DNA of 64,000 bases, taken from contig CM067091.1 of assembly GCA_034008185.1 (NCBI GenBank), positions 9,217,799 to 9,281,798 on the forward strand. The letters are read 5' to 3'. The stretch comes from Gorsachius magnificus. Lineage: Eukaryota > Chordata > Aves > Pelecaniformes > Ardeidae. The stretch's first letter is position 1; the number at the start of each line of letters is the position of its first letter. Position numbers and translations under genes: made by a program. This document shows, piece by piece, positions 1 through 12,506 of this stretch. The notes below the pieces were generated by a model. The model saw nothing but the letters and a program-made list of their open reading frames with translations. It ran no database searches and was not told the origin of the DNA.

Positions 1-3000
1 TCTGGCTCCTTGATGTATCTGGACAGATGAGGAGCCCATAGAAACCACAGGACAGTGCTGATGCACTGATAGGTGTTGAGCTCAGCCTTAGGCATGCTCA
101 GGGTTTTCACTGGCAGCAGTACAAAGCAGAGCATGAAGGGAAGGTTTGGCAAAGGTAACAGGATTGCTGTTCTGGTGCTTCCCTCCCAGCATGGAGAACA
201 GCACAGCAGAAAGCCCAAAGCATAAGAGGCAACTGAAGGAGACTGATGCATGAACGACTGGACTCTCCAGTAGGCAGGTGCAAGGAAGACCATCCATGGA
301 AGGACTTGAAGGTGAAGGCAAGTACCTTGTACCTGGCAGAGCCAGGATGGAGGTGTGGGGAGGGATGTGAAAGAGGGAAAGGAAAGCAGGAAAAGCAGCA
401 AGCAGCAGAAAGCAGCATGACAGCATGGTCCTTCAAGCAGTGCTCTGGGTGGGTGGTAGCGTGCTGCTGGTCAGATGAAGAGATACAGCACCTGTAGTAA
501 TCCGGGCACGTGACAGGGAGGACACAGGCAAGTGTGCTGTTGGCTTGTGGACAAAGGCTGTGCCACTGAGATATTAGACATAAAGAACCTACAAATAAGG
601 TACTGCCTGAACAGAGGGGCTCAGGAGAGCTGGGACAATCCTGGCTTCCAGGGTACAACAGGCAGGACAGAGCTGGTCCCAGTGACTGAGGGTACACCAG
701 GTGGTGGAATTTAAGAGGTCTGAGCAAGTGATGCTTGGTTTGAGCTGGCAGCTGGTTGTCCTAAGTCCTTGGTCAGGGCTGTTGGGACAGATCCAGTTTC
801 CTCCCAGCAAGAGAAGGAAATCAGCACATTGCATCCCCATTAATTGCTCACAGCTAATGAGCCTTATGAGGTGAGAGGTCCAGCTACTCAGAGGTCCCTC
901 TCCCATCCAGATCTGGAGCATCAAAGGGAGCAGGAGGGAAGAGAAGAGGAGCAAGAGAGGCTGAGGCCAGTTGGTGTCCATTAGCCCCTTGCCCAGCCAG
1001 CAGGAACTGGTGCAAGCAAAACACCATTGCAGAGTGTGCATCTTGAGTCCCCTGAGCCACCCTGGGGCAATTCCCTGCCACCTGCCCCTGCCATGCGCAC
1101 GTGCCAGCCACACCATGGCAGCCAGGATTGCATCCTCCTGCATCCCCACTGCCTTTCCCCCTTCCTGGTCCAGCCTTGGCTCAGGAGCAGCCACCAGCAC
1201 AAGCCACTCGTGAAGCAGGCTGCAGGACAGTGCTTGTGCGAGGAAGTTGCCTGTCCCACTGGGCTGTGCCACCCAGCAGCTCTCAGCCAGCCTGCAGGGT
1301 CAGGTGGTGGTAGTAGAGGTGCTGCTGAAGTGTCTGTGCACTGACACCCATAGAGCTGGAGAGTGATGCTCCCTTTCAGACAGTGGCAAAAGGGAGATAC
1401 AGGCTAATTTCACAGCAGGACCCAGCATGTCTCTGTCCCAAAAAAGAGAGAAGAGACAACATCAGGAGAGCAAGCAGCTGGGAGGGGCTGAAGAAACCCC
1501 AAAATTCTCTCCCCACAATGTCAACTGAGCCGGAAACACTGCTAAAACCCCAGAGAATCCCAAACACCTTTGGGTTTTCCCTTGCCAGGAGTTAGGATGG
1601 ACTCACAGGGTAGAAAGGTGTCGCAAAGGCTGGCAGCCCAGACACTGAATGGTGCTTTCACTTCCAGATCTCACAATGTGCCTCATCCTTTAGTCATCTA
1701 GACCCTGCAGAGCAGACACTTCTTCCTGGGGTTTCCAACTGGCAAAGGTAGGAGGGGACAGACCAGGCAAGCAGAATTTTTCCTGTTACACCCTGTGCCC
1801 TATGGATGGTAACGGGAGTTTCTTCTTGCACTGACAAAGGGAAAGAGATGTTACTCTGAGTGGGATTATCAGCAGGGCTCAGCAACCACGTGTTGTTCAC
1901 AGCATGTGATTTTGACCCTTGGAGTTATGGCTGTAGCCCTGACCCAGCACTGATGCAGGTCCCTGCGCTCTCCTTATCTTGCTGGGGGAAGGGGCTGCTC
2001 CACAACCCCACCTCCCGCAGCCTCTCTTAGAGACAGCACACAGCTTTTGCTCTCTAGCACCTGCAGTGGCTTTCACCCACTCCCCAGTCCCCAGAGGAAG
2101 GAGGACAGGAGGCTTGTTTACTGGAAAGTGCTACACAGGACTTTTTATAGTCTGTCTAAGCCACTTCTCATTACAGTATACATTTATATAGACTTGTAAT
2201 TATGTACTCAGCACATAGATGTGCGTAGAGCTCTGCACTCCAAAGGCAAGGGCACTCAGCTAATCCACTAGCCAAGGAAATGTCTGACCCCAAGCCATCC
2301 TGGCTATGGTGACTGAGCGAGCGTGCTCCGGTGAGGAGCTTCACAGGAAGATGCACAGCAGCACCTTTGCCTGTGACACCTCCTGGGACTGCACATGACT
2401 GTGCTGTACCCAGAAGTGCTGTGGAGATGTGAACAACACAGCCACAAAGATCCAGGTTTGGTTCTTCTTCTGCTCATTCTGCCTTGCGCGTGAGCCAGAG
2501 GTACCACAAGCACCCCAACATCAGCAGCACAGCCGGAGGCTGCGAGGCACAGTCCTTACTCCAAGCAGCCATGGGAACTGAGTTGTCAGCCTTTCACTTT
2601 GCCCTAAACATGACAGATGAAGGTGCACCAACTCATGGATCACCTCCATCCTCCATAGACCTCTACCAACAGAGCACCTCTCAACTCCCATCCTCAGCAG
2701 CCCAGCAGTGCACACAAATTGGGGGCACCATGAGCAGACTCTTTTGCACCTCAGTATCTCCAGCACCTTCCGGAAGTGCCTTTTTTTTTTTCTGGGCCTT
2801 CCCCGAGAGCTTTGCTCTTGGGGCACAGCATTAGAGTCAGCTCCAACTTCATGGTCTTTCTTAGCAATGAGCTGGTTGTTCACTCCAGTGAGCAGGTGAA
2901 CAGTATTTTAAGTATTTTACCCCCCCACACCCTCATGCCATGGATCTGCCAGCTGAAACACCAGCAGAGCAGAGCTGTGAATCACTTCTCAGCTGCAGGG

Positions 3001-3029
3001 CTGCATTGACTCTCAGAGAGTAACTTTTA

Positions 3030-3260
3030 GTACCTACAACCACATAATGTGTAAAAGCCTTGAACTGGAAATGCAAATAGACATATAATTTATATTTAAT
3101 AAGGCAGTTAATGTATTGTGTGTCCAGCAAAGTACCACCCAGCTCCCATCACCCATTTATTGAGGTTACTCCACATAATAAATTCCAAATGAGTGGTAAT
3201 GGCTGTATTTGGAATTACATTAATACCTGTGCCTGCATATGAAGCCAGGGAGATGAAGGT
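3030..3260. promoter_or_regulatory. Candidate regulatory block with POU octamer
   Basis: AT-rich unique DNA with a perfect octamer ATGCAAAT at 3071-3078, a TTTATATTTAATAA stretch just after it, and two related GGAATTACATTAAT / CCAAATGAGTGGTAATGG segments further on. No repeat family is recognised. Enhancer role inferred. Confidence 0.28.
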
Positions 3261-5147
3261 ATAGCAAGTACTGCACTGGCTGTGTAGGCATGGCAGCAGG
3301 GAGGCCCATGAGTATTTTGGAAATTTTATGTAATTGCCACCAGCTCCAAATGAATGAATTAATCGATTCCCCTTGCACCCTGGCAGAGGGGACCTGCTGT
3401 CAGGTGACTGATGTAAAGGAAAGATTTAAAGGGAAACATTTTCTGTGGTATTTCAAAGTCTCCTGCCCAGGTCTGGGTGGGAGACTTACCTCAGAATATA
3501 TCTGTGCAGGTACCTGATCCTGATGACCCGTGCTGTATCCCCTGGCACAACCAAGAGAAGATTGAGACCTTCTTTTTTTGGAAGAGACCCACTTCAGGGA
3601 AAGGCATGCAGTCTGGCCTTTTAGCAGGCTGTGGTGCAAATGTTAGGGCAAAACAACCAGGGACTGAGCCCAGAGGAAGAGTGTGAACCAGGAGGACCGC
3701 ACACAGGAGCACAGCCTGTGCAGAGGCCCAGCTCCCAGCTCTGCCCAGCCACTTCTCGGGGAGCTGTGTTTTTCTACTGTCCCTCCTCACATGGGCTTTC
3801 AGCCAAGACATGCACACTGCATAAGAACCAAGTCTTATTAGGCATTTCTGAACTCTTCTTGCCCAAAAGCAAGAAGAGATAAGGTGTCCTGGTGTCATCA
3901 GTCCCTTAGAAAGGGAAAGACTTTCAGACTTTGTCTTGAAGATCAAGTACTGCCAGACAGACAGACTGACAAGCTACACCCCACAGCATCCACTGCAGGC
4001 TGGCTGCTGCACTGTTCTCTGCCTCATGGATGGGCAACAGGAGTTAAAGCTGTGACTGGGCTGGCTTTCTTTGCAGGGCATTGTTTGCTCAAGTACGTGA
4101 AACTCGCTGCAAGGCCAGAAGCTTGCAAGGCTTTTTACTGCCCTGTCACATTGAACTGTACATGTGTGCTGCCATGGAAGAAGCTGGACTCCGCAGAATG
4201 TCTAGGCTCAAGGGTTTTTTCCTGACTTATCAGTGTCTGGAGGACTTTGGGATGCTTTGGAGGCCCAAACTCATTTTGCTTTGCTGTCAACCTTGCAATC
4301 ACCACTCAGCTGGTCTTCACCTCTTTCCTGCTGACCAGCTCCTTGCTGCTTGAAGCCTTCAAGTGAGCTTGCAAAAGCTTCTTCCCTAGGAGCCTTCCTG
4401 AGGCAGAAGCCCACAAAATTCACAGGCAGGACTTAGGGTTCATGTGCATCCTTAACCCACAGCAGCCCATTGCATGGAGCTCCGCAGGACCACTGCTCTC
4501 TGGAGTCACATCCTTGCTCTGCAGCAGGGGACCAAACCCATCGCTGCCATCCAAGGGACATAGGATGTAGCCTACTGCTGTTGACTATCCAGTACAAGGT
4601 GAAAAGGTTCCCAGTGCTCCCACTGAGGTGGAACATGGCCAGTGCCTGGCCAACAGCAGGAACCCAGCCTGAAGGTGTCCTCACCCCGCAGCCCAGCTCA
4701 CATCTGTCCCTGCATGGGACAGACTGCACAGCCAGGACCTGATGTTCACCAGCTGCAGCGGAGAAAGGACAGGAAAGGGTTCAACCCTGCGGTTTCCAAA
4801 GGGTTAATAAATCAGGGCCAGCCCTGCCTGCGGGAAGCTCTACAGGAATTTTGCAAGCCGGAGACCCCCTCCTACCCCGAGCATCACCCCTGCACCCCCT
4901 CGAATCCCCCTTCCCCGGTGCCAGCCCCGGCTGCCAGCCCGGCGCAGTCCAGCACACAGCCCCACTTGTAGCTGAGCCCTGCCAGGGCTGCTGGGCCGGT
5001 GGGGCAGGCAGATGGAAATGCAAAAGCCCCCGCCACATGGAGACCATCTCCACTAGCATCAGATAACAGTTCAAAAGGCAAGCATCCTTTCTCCTTGCAC
5101 TCAGTCTCCCTCTTGGTTTCTTTTAAGCACAAAAATGGCACAACAAC

Positions 5148-5211
5148 AAAAAAAAAAAAAAAGAAAAGAAGAAGAAGAAAGGGGGGGGGTGGAGGAAAGA
5201 AAAGAAAAGGG
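5148..5211 (+). repeat. Homopurine low-complexity tract
   Basis: A run of A, then GAA triplets, then nine G (5181-5189); after a single T it continues as G/A-only sequence to 5211. 42 bases without a pyrimidine at 5148-5189. A candidate triplex (H-DNA) former. Confidence 0.9.
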
Positions 5212-5916
5212 CGACTTCCAGCCAGGCAGTAAAATGCCATCTGTCTCCTGACAGCTCATGTGACACTGACAGACGTCCACTGCAAGCCGGAGCCAAAGGC
5301 ACAGCAGCCCAAGAGCCCTGTCACAGCGGGCAAGCAAGCACCCCTTCCCCAGCCTCTGTGCTCTCCCAAACCCATCAAAAGTTTTCCAGCCAGGAAAAAA
5401 AAATAAATCAGGCTGATCCTTGCTGCCCTTCCCTTGGAGAAACATGCCCAGGGCAGTGGTGGAAAGTGGCAGTGTCGGACTTTGGAACAGGGCTGTCTGT
5501 GCTGCCTGACTTCACAGGGCTGGGATCCCCTCGGATCCACCTGTCTCCTTTCAAAAGTGGCTCCTGAAGACAAAGGAGAGGAACAGCAGGCAGCCCACCC
5601 CCCCCAGCAGCCCAACTGCTTAATTGCCTCTAGGGAGAGAGCCTCACTGACCCTGGGAGCCTCCTACGCTGGAAGAGCGGAGGTGAAAAGGGAGCTGTTG
5701 GATGAGACAGACATGCTGCCATGGCTGCCAGTGACAGGCTGCTGGCTGGCCCTGCTGACACCGCCACAAAGGGGGAAGCTGCAACTCAGGTTTTCTAGGA
5801 TCACAGATGTCTCTAGATGACATAGCCACTTCCCAGAAAGAGATATGCCCTGATTCAGTCCCAGAGGAGACGGCAGGGAAGTCCCCATGCAGTAGATGGA
5901 AGAGGAAAAGCCCCAA

Positions 5917-6260
5917 ATCATAGAATCATAGAATCCTAGGTTGGAAAGGACCTCAAGGATCATCTGGTCCAACCTTTCTAGGCAAGAGCACAGCCTAGAC
6001 AACATGGCCCAGCACTCTGTCCTTACTGAGTCTTACAAGTGTCCAATGTGGTGGAGTCAACCCCTCCCCTGGGGAGATTATTCCAATGGGTGACTGTTCT
6101 CATGGGGAAAATTCCCTCTCACATCCAGTCGGAATCTCCCCAAGAGCAACTTGTGTCCATTCCCCCTTGTCCTCTCCATGTGACTCCTTATGAAAAGGGA
6201 GTCTCCATCTTCCTTGTAGCTACCCCTTAGGTACTGGTACGTGGTGATGAGATCCCCAAA
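5917..6260 (-). mobile_element. CR1 LINE 3' fragment
   Basis: The plus strand starts with ATCATAGAATCATAGAAT, the complement of the CR1 3'-terminal repeats, followed by the conserved GGTTGGAAAGGACCT segment. The homology continues through the complement of the end of ORF2 (for example the LLGRFRLD-like and wet-nurse 'PLPRG' region) to about 6260. The element is therefore 5'-truncated and lies on the minus strand. It has many substitutions and no open frame. Confidence 0.9.
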
Positions 6261-9200
6261 TGTTCCTGATTTCCTTGGATTCCCAGCAGTGATGGCTTCA
6301 GAAGATGGACACTTAGCTAGGTGTTGGAAGGTGCAACCTTCTTGCCCTACATCCCAAACATCTGTGGCCTAGCAGAGCAGCACAGACCCTGGGAAGCTCA
6401 GCACCCTGTGGCAAGACTGCCCCGCGAGGGTGAAGGAGCTCCACTCACAGCATCCTCTGAGCGGTCCTGGGCAGGCTGGGTGCAAGGCCGCATGCCTGCA
6501 TGGAGACATGACCACCCTCGTGCCAGCTAGAGCCGCGGGGCCAGCACAGCAGTGAGATGCCCACCCACCCCTTCTCTGCAGCACCAAGCCCACCATCAGG
6601 AGCCAGGAGTGCAGGCCAGCATGTACCTCCTTCCCCATGAACCTTTTCTCACTCCCAGCCTCACCATCCAGGCCACTGCTCACCACTCCCAGTTCATGGC
6701 AGGACCTCACCAGCTTAGCCAACTTGTAGCTGAGGTGCTCATCTCCTAAACCTGTCTCCTGGGAACAGCTGCAGAAGAAGTCACCAGCCATACTCAAAGC
6801 GGGGGGGATGACATGGGGCGGTGCAGGAGGTTGGCTTCCCCTGCCTGCCAAGGGACCAGAGGGTCATGCTGTAAGGTTCCACACACTCTTGGACCCTTCC
6901 CCACAACCATACCACCCATCCAGTACTTGGGCATGATTGGGCACCCTGTCGGGTTCTGGGCACATTCCCTGAGGGGAGTTGGAAGTCCAGGGCAGCAGGA
7001 GGTGGGCAGCTCCCACCAGCCCGGCTGCAAAGGGGGCAAGTCTCTTTTGGTGCTGGCACCTTCTTGAACAGCTTGAGAGTCACTCGTGGCTCAGCATGGT
7101 CCAGGGGGCAGATGCCACTGCCAACACTGAGCAGCACCATCTTTGAGTCTGACAACAAACAGTGTCTTTCTAAGCCTCTGAACCCAAAGGCAGGTGGGGC
7201 CTTGACCTGCGAGTATTCATTTTGCATTTTTTTACTGGGAGACACAGAGTTACTGTGTTTGCAGATGCAACTTCCTAAGGGCATCTGCAGACAAAGGAAG
7301 GCAGAGAAAGAGCCCAGCATTCAGCGGGTTTTCTGAGCCAATGCTGGTCACTGGATACATGGGGATGGGATCCTGCCTCCCTACAAGTGCAGAACAAAGC
7401 CAGCCTGACCCCTGCCCCACCTCCACCAGCAAGACTGAAGCAGCCTGCCGGTAGCTGCTGACACCCTGGTCCTGCCAGATGAAGCCACCAGAGAAATGAC
7501 ACCGCATTTCACTCTATGTGCATTTCCCCTATGCTGCCTTCAGGGATAGCCCTGTCCTTGGCATTGCCAGAGGGATGAGAGAAGGGCTGGACATGCGTCT
7601 GTCTCAAAAGGGTGGGCAAAGAAACAGCAAGACTGGCCCAGGGCAACCCAGGACAACACCAGGCCACGGGGCACAGCACCAGAGCAGCACCTCTCTCCCT
7701 TGCCGGCTGCAGCAGGTCAGTGCCGCCGTCGGGAGAAGCCACCACACAGAGCTGCTGCAATGAGACCCCCCAGGGCACACCATGGGCTTCAGCTGTGAAG
7801 CCTGGACGACGCTGGTGTATCGAACACAATTTGCCAAGCAGACTCCCAGCATCACCTCCCCCAGCTCCAGGTCACAGATTTGCTGCCTATCAGCATCTTT
7901 CCACCTGTTCCTACACCGTTTGACCCCCGAGGTGGTCCATCAGAGCTCTACAGCTGTTTCTGATCCTGCGGTTATCTCAGGTGACACCTTCAGTGACTCC
8001 TAGACATGTCCTGCTCCCCTCGATGCCTGCCCTGGCTGTGACTCCAGGGCTTTTTCAGGAGGATGGTGCATGTGTCACGTAATGGGGACCAGGACTCAGG
8101 GCTTTCTGGGGGACAGGGAGAGCATCAGTGCATGAAAGGCTATGAGCCAAGACAAAAATGGTCACAGGGTGCAAAATGCCATAGAGAGACCCTGCAGAGT
8201 TTATTAACATGGCAGAGGAAAAAGCTCTAATTATGTTGTGAAAAGATGGTGTGGGGTCGTTTGGCCTAAGCCCATGGCCCACAGGAGGGATGGAGACAGA
8301 CTTTACTGCAGGTGGGGTAGGGAGGTGTGGAGCTGCCTCCGCTGGAACCACCATCCAGGGTACGGAGAAACACTCTGAAACAGCCTGGCCCTGCCATGTT
8401 TAACCTGGCTAATGATTAGCTAGGTAGGACGTGGCCATTCAAGGGCACAGGGTGAAAACAGCCCTTCTGCCTCTGCTTACACAGCACACACAGCTGGGCC
8501 ATTCCCACAGCCAACACCCAGAGCGCACGACAGCGACAGGGAAATGCCAGCTCAGGAGCAGCATCCAAGGGCTTGGGCTGATAGAGTGGCCCAGAGGATG
8601 CTGCCCAACCCAGCTTTGCTCGAAACATCCCCCAAGCAAGAGCTGACCCCAACGTACGCAGTTGTGTCTCTGCAGAGATGTTTTTGCATCCAAAGGCAAA
8701 TCCAGGGAACTGGGATCTTGCTCTTTGTCCTTGTGGCATCCATCAGAAGTTGAGTCAGGAGTTAATGTGAAGTTCTGGGGTCACAAAAAAGGCCTCTTTG
8801 TGTGCCTCATACATGGAGACCCCACAAGGTTTGCTACAACACCCTCTTACCTGCCCACAGAGCAGGTGCTTTCTCCTCCAGGGCCAGCTGCAGCAGTTTT
8901 ACAGTAAATTCCCTCCTTTTGCTACCCAGTTCAGCCTGCCACATCCCCAGGATCCTGCCTGAAGTCTGCATGTAGCGGCCATGATGAAGAACAACAGGTC
9001 TTTGATCAGGGTATGAGCTCATCTCTGCAATGAGAGAGTGTCAAAACTCTTGAGAAAACATGGCTGAAGGGATCCCTGCCTACCTGAGAAACCCTTTACT
9101 CCTCCTAAAACCTCATCCAAAGCCACCCTTTGACTAAAAGCCAAAGGCATCAGGTTCTGTGCTTCCCCCAAACCCGACACAAAATGTCAGGACCAAGAGG

Positions 9201-9680
9201 CTGAAGGAATGGAGGGACTGCTCTGCCTGAATGCACACGCATTGCACATCATGGGATGCCGGGGCCAGGCAACACTGGTGTGAGCCCTGCACCAGCACGC
9301 ACAGGAGACCACCAGCCCTGACACCCTGCCTGCCCCAGCTGCTCATTCCCCCTGCTCCCTGGGCCCCCGGCACCAGGTCTGGCTACTCCTGAAGGCTGGC
9401 TCTGGGCTCTGCCCACCACAGGGTCCAGCGCTGTGGACCCACTGGGTTGGCACGGTGCCTGCCTGCAGCTCTGCTCCACACGGATGTGTCCATGGGACCC
9501 ATCTTAGGAGCCAGTTGGAAGGAGCGGTGCATGGCTTATCTGTGGCACTGGACAAGGAGGGGACGTCTCCCAGCTTGGGAGATTAAACACAGGACATGTC
9601 CTCTAGCAGGTACTCATCTCTCTTAAGGTGGATGTTTTAACACTAGGACTGGCACACAAGGATGGGGTAGAATCTCTGTC
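6261..9680. other. Intergenic, nothing recognised
   Basis: Moderately GC-rich unique sequence. Open frames of up to 179 residues (6781-7320 minus) are chance frames without protein-like features. No repeats or RNA genes were recognised. Confidence 0.65.
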
Positions 9681-9818
9681 TTTGGAGAATTTCAAAACTT
9701 GAATGGACTGGCCCTGAGAAACCTGTTACAGATTTTAAGCCAGCTGTGCACAGAGCAGGAGGTTGGACCAGAGACCTCCAGAGGTCCTTCCCAAACTAAT
9801 TCTTTCTGTGATTCTTTC
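9681..9818 (+). mobile_element. CR1 LINE 3' end, short
   Basis: It reads TTTTCAAAACTTG-like at the start, through GAGCAGGAGGTTGGACCAGA and a GACCTCCAGAGGTCC-like block, to a terminal TTCTGTGATTCTTTC. This is a standard CR1 3'UTR in sense orientation. About 140 bp is present and everything upstream is lost. Confidence 0.88.
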
Positions 9819-10974
9819 AGCCCCATGAACTTTTGGCTTTGCTGGCCAGTGAAAAGAAATGGGCCCATCCACAGGTTCCCATCTACAGCAAGTTTGGGGG
9901 AACCCAAGGGTTTGACTGACTGTAAGTACAGTCGAGTCTGTAGCGTGGGTTTTGCTATGCATGGTTCTGGGAAAGCCAAGGCTTTACATTTCTCTCATAT
10001 ATCCCTCCCACTCAAGTTAATATTATTCTTGTGAAGAGGAAACCACTTTAAATGGTTCTCACAAGTGCTTCACGTCAGCTTGAGTGAACAGCAAAGTGAA
10101 TATGAACCGATCTTAGTTAAATGAAGGCTACTTCAGTTGTCAATTAGGGGTTCAAAACCACTTAATACACTTCAGCTTCACCTCCTTGTACACAGATCCA
10201 AAGAGACACCTTCCATCCACTTTCACTGCTCAGCAATTGAACAACTCTACTCAATCCACATGATATTTTAAGACCTTGGTGAACCTCACCTAAGCTCAGA
10301 TCCAAAATCCTCTTCTGATTCAGCAGACCCAGAACAATTCCCAGCATTTCCTTAGCCCTTCACTCCACACCCGCAGCCAGCCTCTGCTGAAATGGCTTAG
10401 AAGCAGCAGCAAACCCTAGTTCTAGAGATCTCATAAATTTTCATATGCTCTTGAATTTCCAAAGCTCTTTGCTTTCTTTTCTCCCAGATCACAGAGAGCT
10501 GAACCTGCTGGAGACACATGCCCCAAATCTCCACACAACACTGACAACTGGGGCTTCTGATTAATTTTTTTGTGTTGCTTTTGGAAATTACTATTCATTC
10601 CACACCTGCCCCTTCAAAGGATGATTTTTGTCCCATTTCAAGCGAGAGATCAGGCTCAAGACTTCCAAGGTCCCTTCCAGCCAACATTTATAGGCCAACA
10701 AGTCCTATTTCATGGCAGTCCCTGCCTTCCCAGTGGTGGGAAGTGCTTCTCTACCCTGTGTCTCCTGCCAGTTCTTGGTGGTCTCTCCCAGAAATTATCC
10801 ATCAGCACCATCTCTTTCCTTTGCAAGTGGCAAGGGCACTAGGAAGATGTGCCTTCTCTGGGTGTGAATATGCACAGGTCTGACCTGGGTGTCCAGGAGC
10901 CTGGCTGCATCTCAGACCCATGCAGTTTCCCGCTTCCTAGGGTACGATGCTCATCTGCGTTGCAAGCAAACAGC

Positions 10975-11079
10975 TCTCTCTGTCCCTCTGTCTCTTTCTC
11001 TCTTTCCTTCCTTAAATTTTCCTCAATCTTTCTTTTTTTTTTTTTTCTTCTTTCCTTCTTTCTTTTTTCCTTTTCCTCT
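10975..11079 (+). repeat. Polypyrimidine low-complexity tract
   Basis: A C/T-rich stretch with only a few purines. The part at 11027-11079 has 53 consecutive pyrimidines, including a T14 run. The open frames of 80-82 residues here are products of the low complexity. Confidence 0.92.
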
Positions 11080-11154
11080 GCATTCATTTGAATGACAAAG
11101 GTTTCTGATTACAGTCCTCCTGGGGAACCAAACAGCAAGGCTGCTGCTCACTTA

Positions 11155-11405
11155 CTGACTGGCAGATTAAGATAGATAAAGGGAGAGATTTGTATATTGA
11201 CTCTGTGTTTATGTAACTCATGTGCAAGGCCTGGCCAGGAGCAAAGGGGGATCTGACCCACATAAATAATAATGAGCAGCATTTTTAAACTAAATCATCT
11301 GGAAAATTCACAGACGATTCTGTCGGTTCCTTCTATTGTGTCACCAGAGGGTCATAAATAATTCAGCCTTGCTCAAATATTTATGGAAATCAATTTAGCC
11401 CTCTG
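11155..11405. promoter_or_regulatory. Candidate regulatory block with GATA and MEF2/homeodomain-like sites
   Basis: An AT-rich, non-repetitive block just after the polypyrimidine tract. It carries AGATAA at 11174-11179 next to a second GATA core, and several ATAAATAAT/TAAATAATT motifs. Inference from composition and motifs only. Confidence 0.25.
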
Positions 11406-11439
11406 TCCAACGTTACCTCCTGAGAAAACAGTTTCCTTT

Positions 11440-12226
11440 CGTATCTCAAGTGCAAACCGACTGCCCTCCGTCCCACCAACCTCCCAGGGGCCAAGGGCAC
11501 CTGTAGCCTCCCAGAAACATGACGAGGCACCGCCCCAGCCAGCAAGATCCACAGACAGTTCTGGGGCCACGAGGATCACTGGGAAGATGAAGCTGCACGT
11601 GATCCTCCAGGAGAGAAGCAGGTCCAGCACCTGCCCCCCTTCTTCTGTGACCATCCTGAGCTTCACGATGTGGCACCTGCTCTGGCCCAGGGCGGTTGTC
11701 AGCTCTAGACTGAGGGACAGTGCTTGACAAAGCTGTTGGCACATGGAGAGCAGCTCCTGTCCAGGTGACAACCGGTGCTTGGAGCAACAAGCCCCACACA
11801 GAAGAGAGAGGCTCCCTGATGTGATCGAAAGTCGCAAAGCAAACTCCCACAGGAGCCAGCAGCCCCAGGGAGTTCCCCGTGCCTGCTCCCAGGGCAAGGT
11901 CCACAGCTCTGCCATACCCACTGAGGAACAGCTTCTGTGTGACCTGTGCCATGGCCTGGCACTTGCAGCTCGCTTCCTTGCCTCCTCTCTGGCTGACACA
12001 TGCCAAGGGTTCCCGAGACCTCTCTTCCCAAAAGCAGAGCGGCCACATGGGCTGCCCATCACAATCAGCAACCATGAAGATTTCCACCCACATGGCGAAT
12101 CCACCAGGTCCCTGGCCCAGAGCACCTCACTGATCCTTCTGGGAGCTCAGCATGTCCATGCACTATTCCTGTCTCTTGATGAAAAACCCACTTCATGGGA
12201 GCTGTGAATCTCTTCCAGCACCTTCA
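11440..12226 (-). other. Possible pseudogene or unrecognised exon remnant
   Basis: On the minus strand a good acceptor-like signal (pyrimidine tract ending TTTGCAG) abuts 12226. Two overlapping minus-strand frames follow: an ATG-started one (12093 to 11446) and another (12125 to 11373). Protein-like texture moves from the first frame (residues about 47-110, with AMAQVTQKLFLSGYG) to the second near 11760 (GQELLSMCQQLCQALSLSLE onward). That is the pattern of a frameshifted coding relic. I recognise no family, see no donor sites, and GC-rich chance frames remain the simpler explanation. Confidence 0.15.
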
Positions 12227-12444
12227 CTGCAAACAAAGAAACAGGACAAATTCCCAGGGTCAAAAAGATGTCCCCTTCTGCATGTCATCCAGGGGTCCAA
12301 TATGCTCTGAGAGTTAGACCACAACCTGGACCAAGATCAAACCATCTACCAGCTCAGCCACTAGCACAGAAATTGGGGGCAGCCATATGCTGCCCATGCC
12401 TGTATGGAGAAGCCACATCTCCTCCAGCCTCTGTATCCCCTGCA

Positions 12445-12506
12445 GCTCCTGTAACCAAGTGACCTTGGTAGGTCACTTATCTGGCCTCTTCCCAAGTTTT
12501 TGGGCC
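12445..12506 (+). mobile_element. Probable MIR-type SINE relic
   Basis: AGTGACCTTGGTAGGTCACTTATCTGGCC resembles the MIR core segment GTGTGACCTTGGGCAAGTCACTTAACCTC in the same orientation. Only about 60 bp is recognisable, so chance similarity is not excluded. Confidence 0.5.

Larger units (their letters stand above)
1..5916. other. Intergenic, no supported gene
   Basis: Unique sequence with a GC-richer patch at 4800-5050, the homopurine tract at 5148 and the AT-rich candidate enhancer at 3030-3260. The longest open frames (227 residues at 589-1272 minus, 206 residues at 107-727 minus) overlap other frames, have no domain signatures and no nearby promoter or splice pattern. I see no exon. Confidence 0.7.

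Noticed and set aside
10640..10690. CR1-like GGTCCCTTCCAGCC segment
   Set aside because: Only about 20 bp resembles the CR1 3'UTR and no terminal repeats follow.
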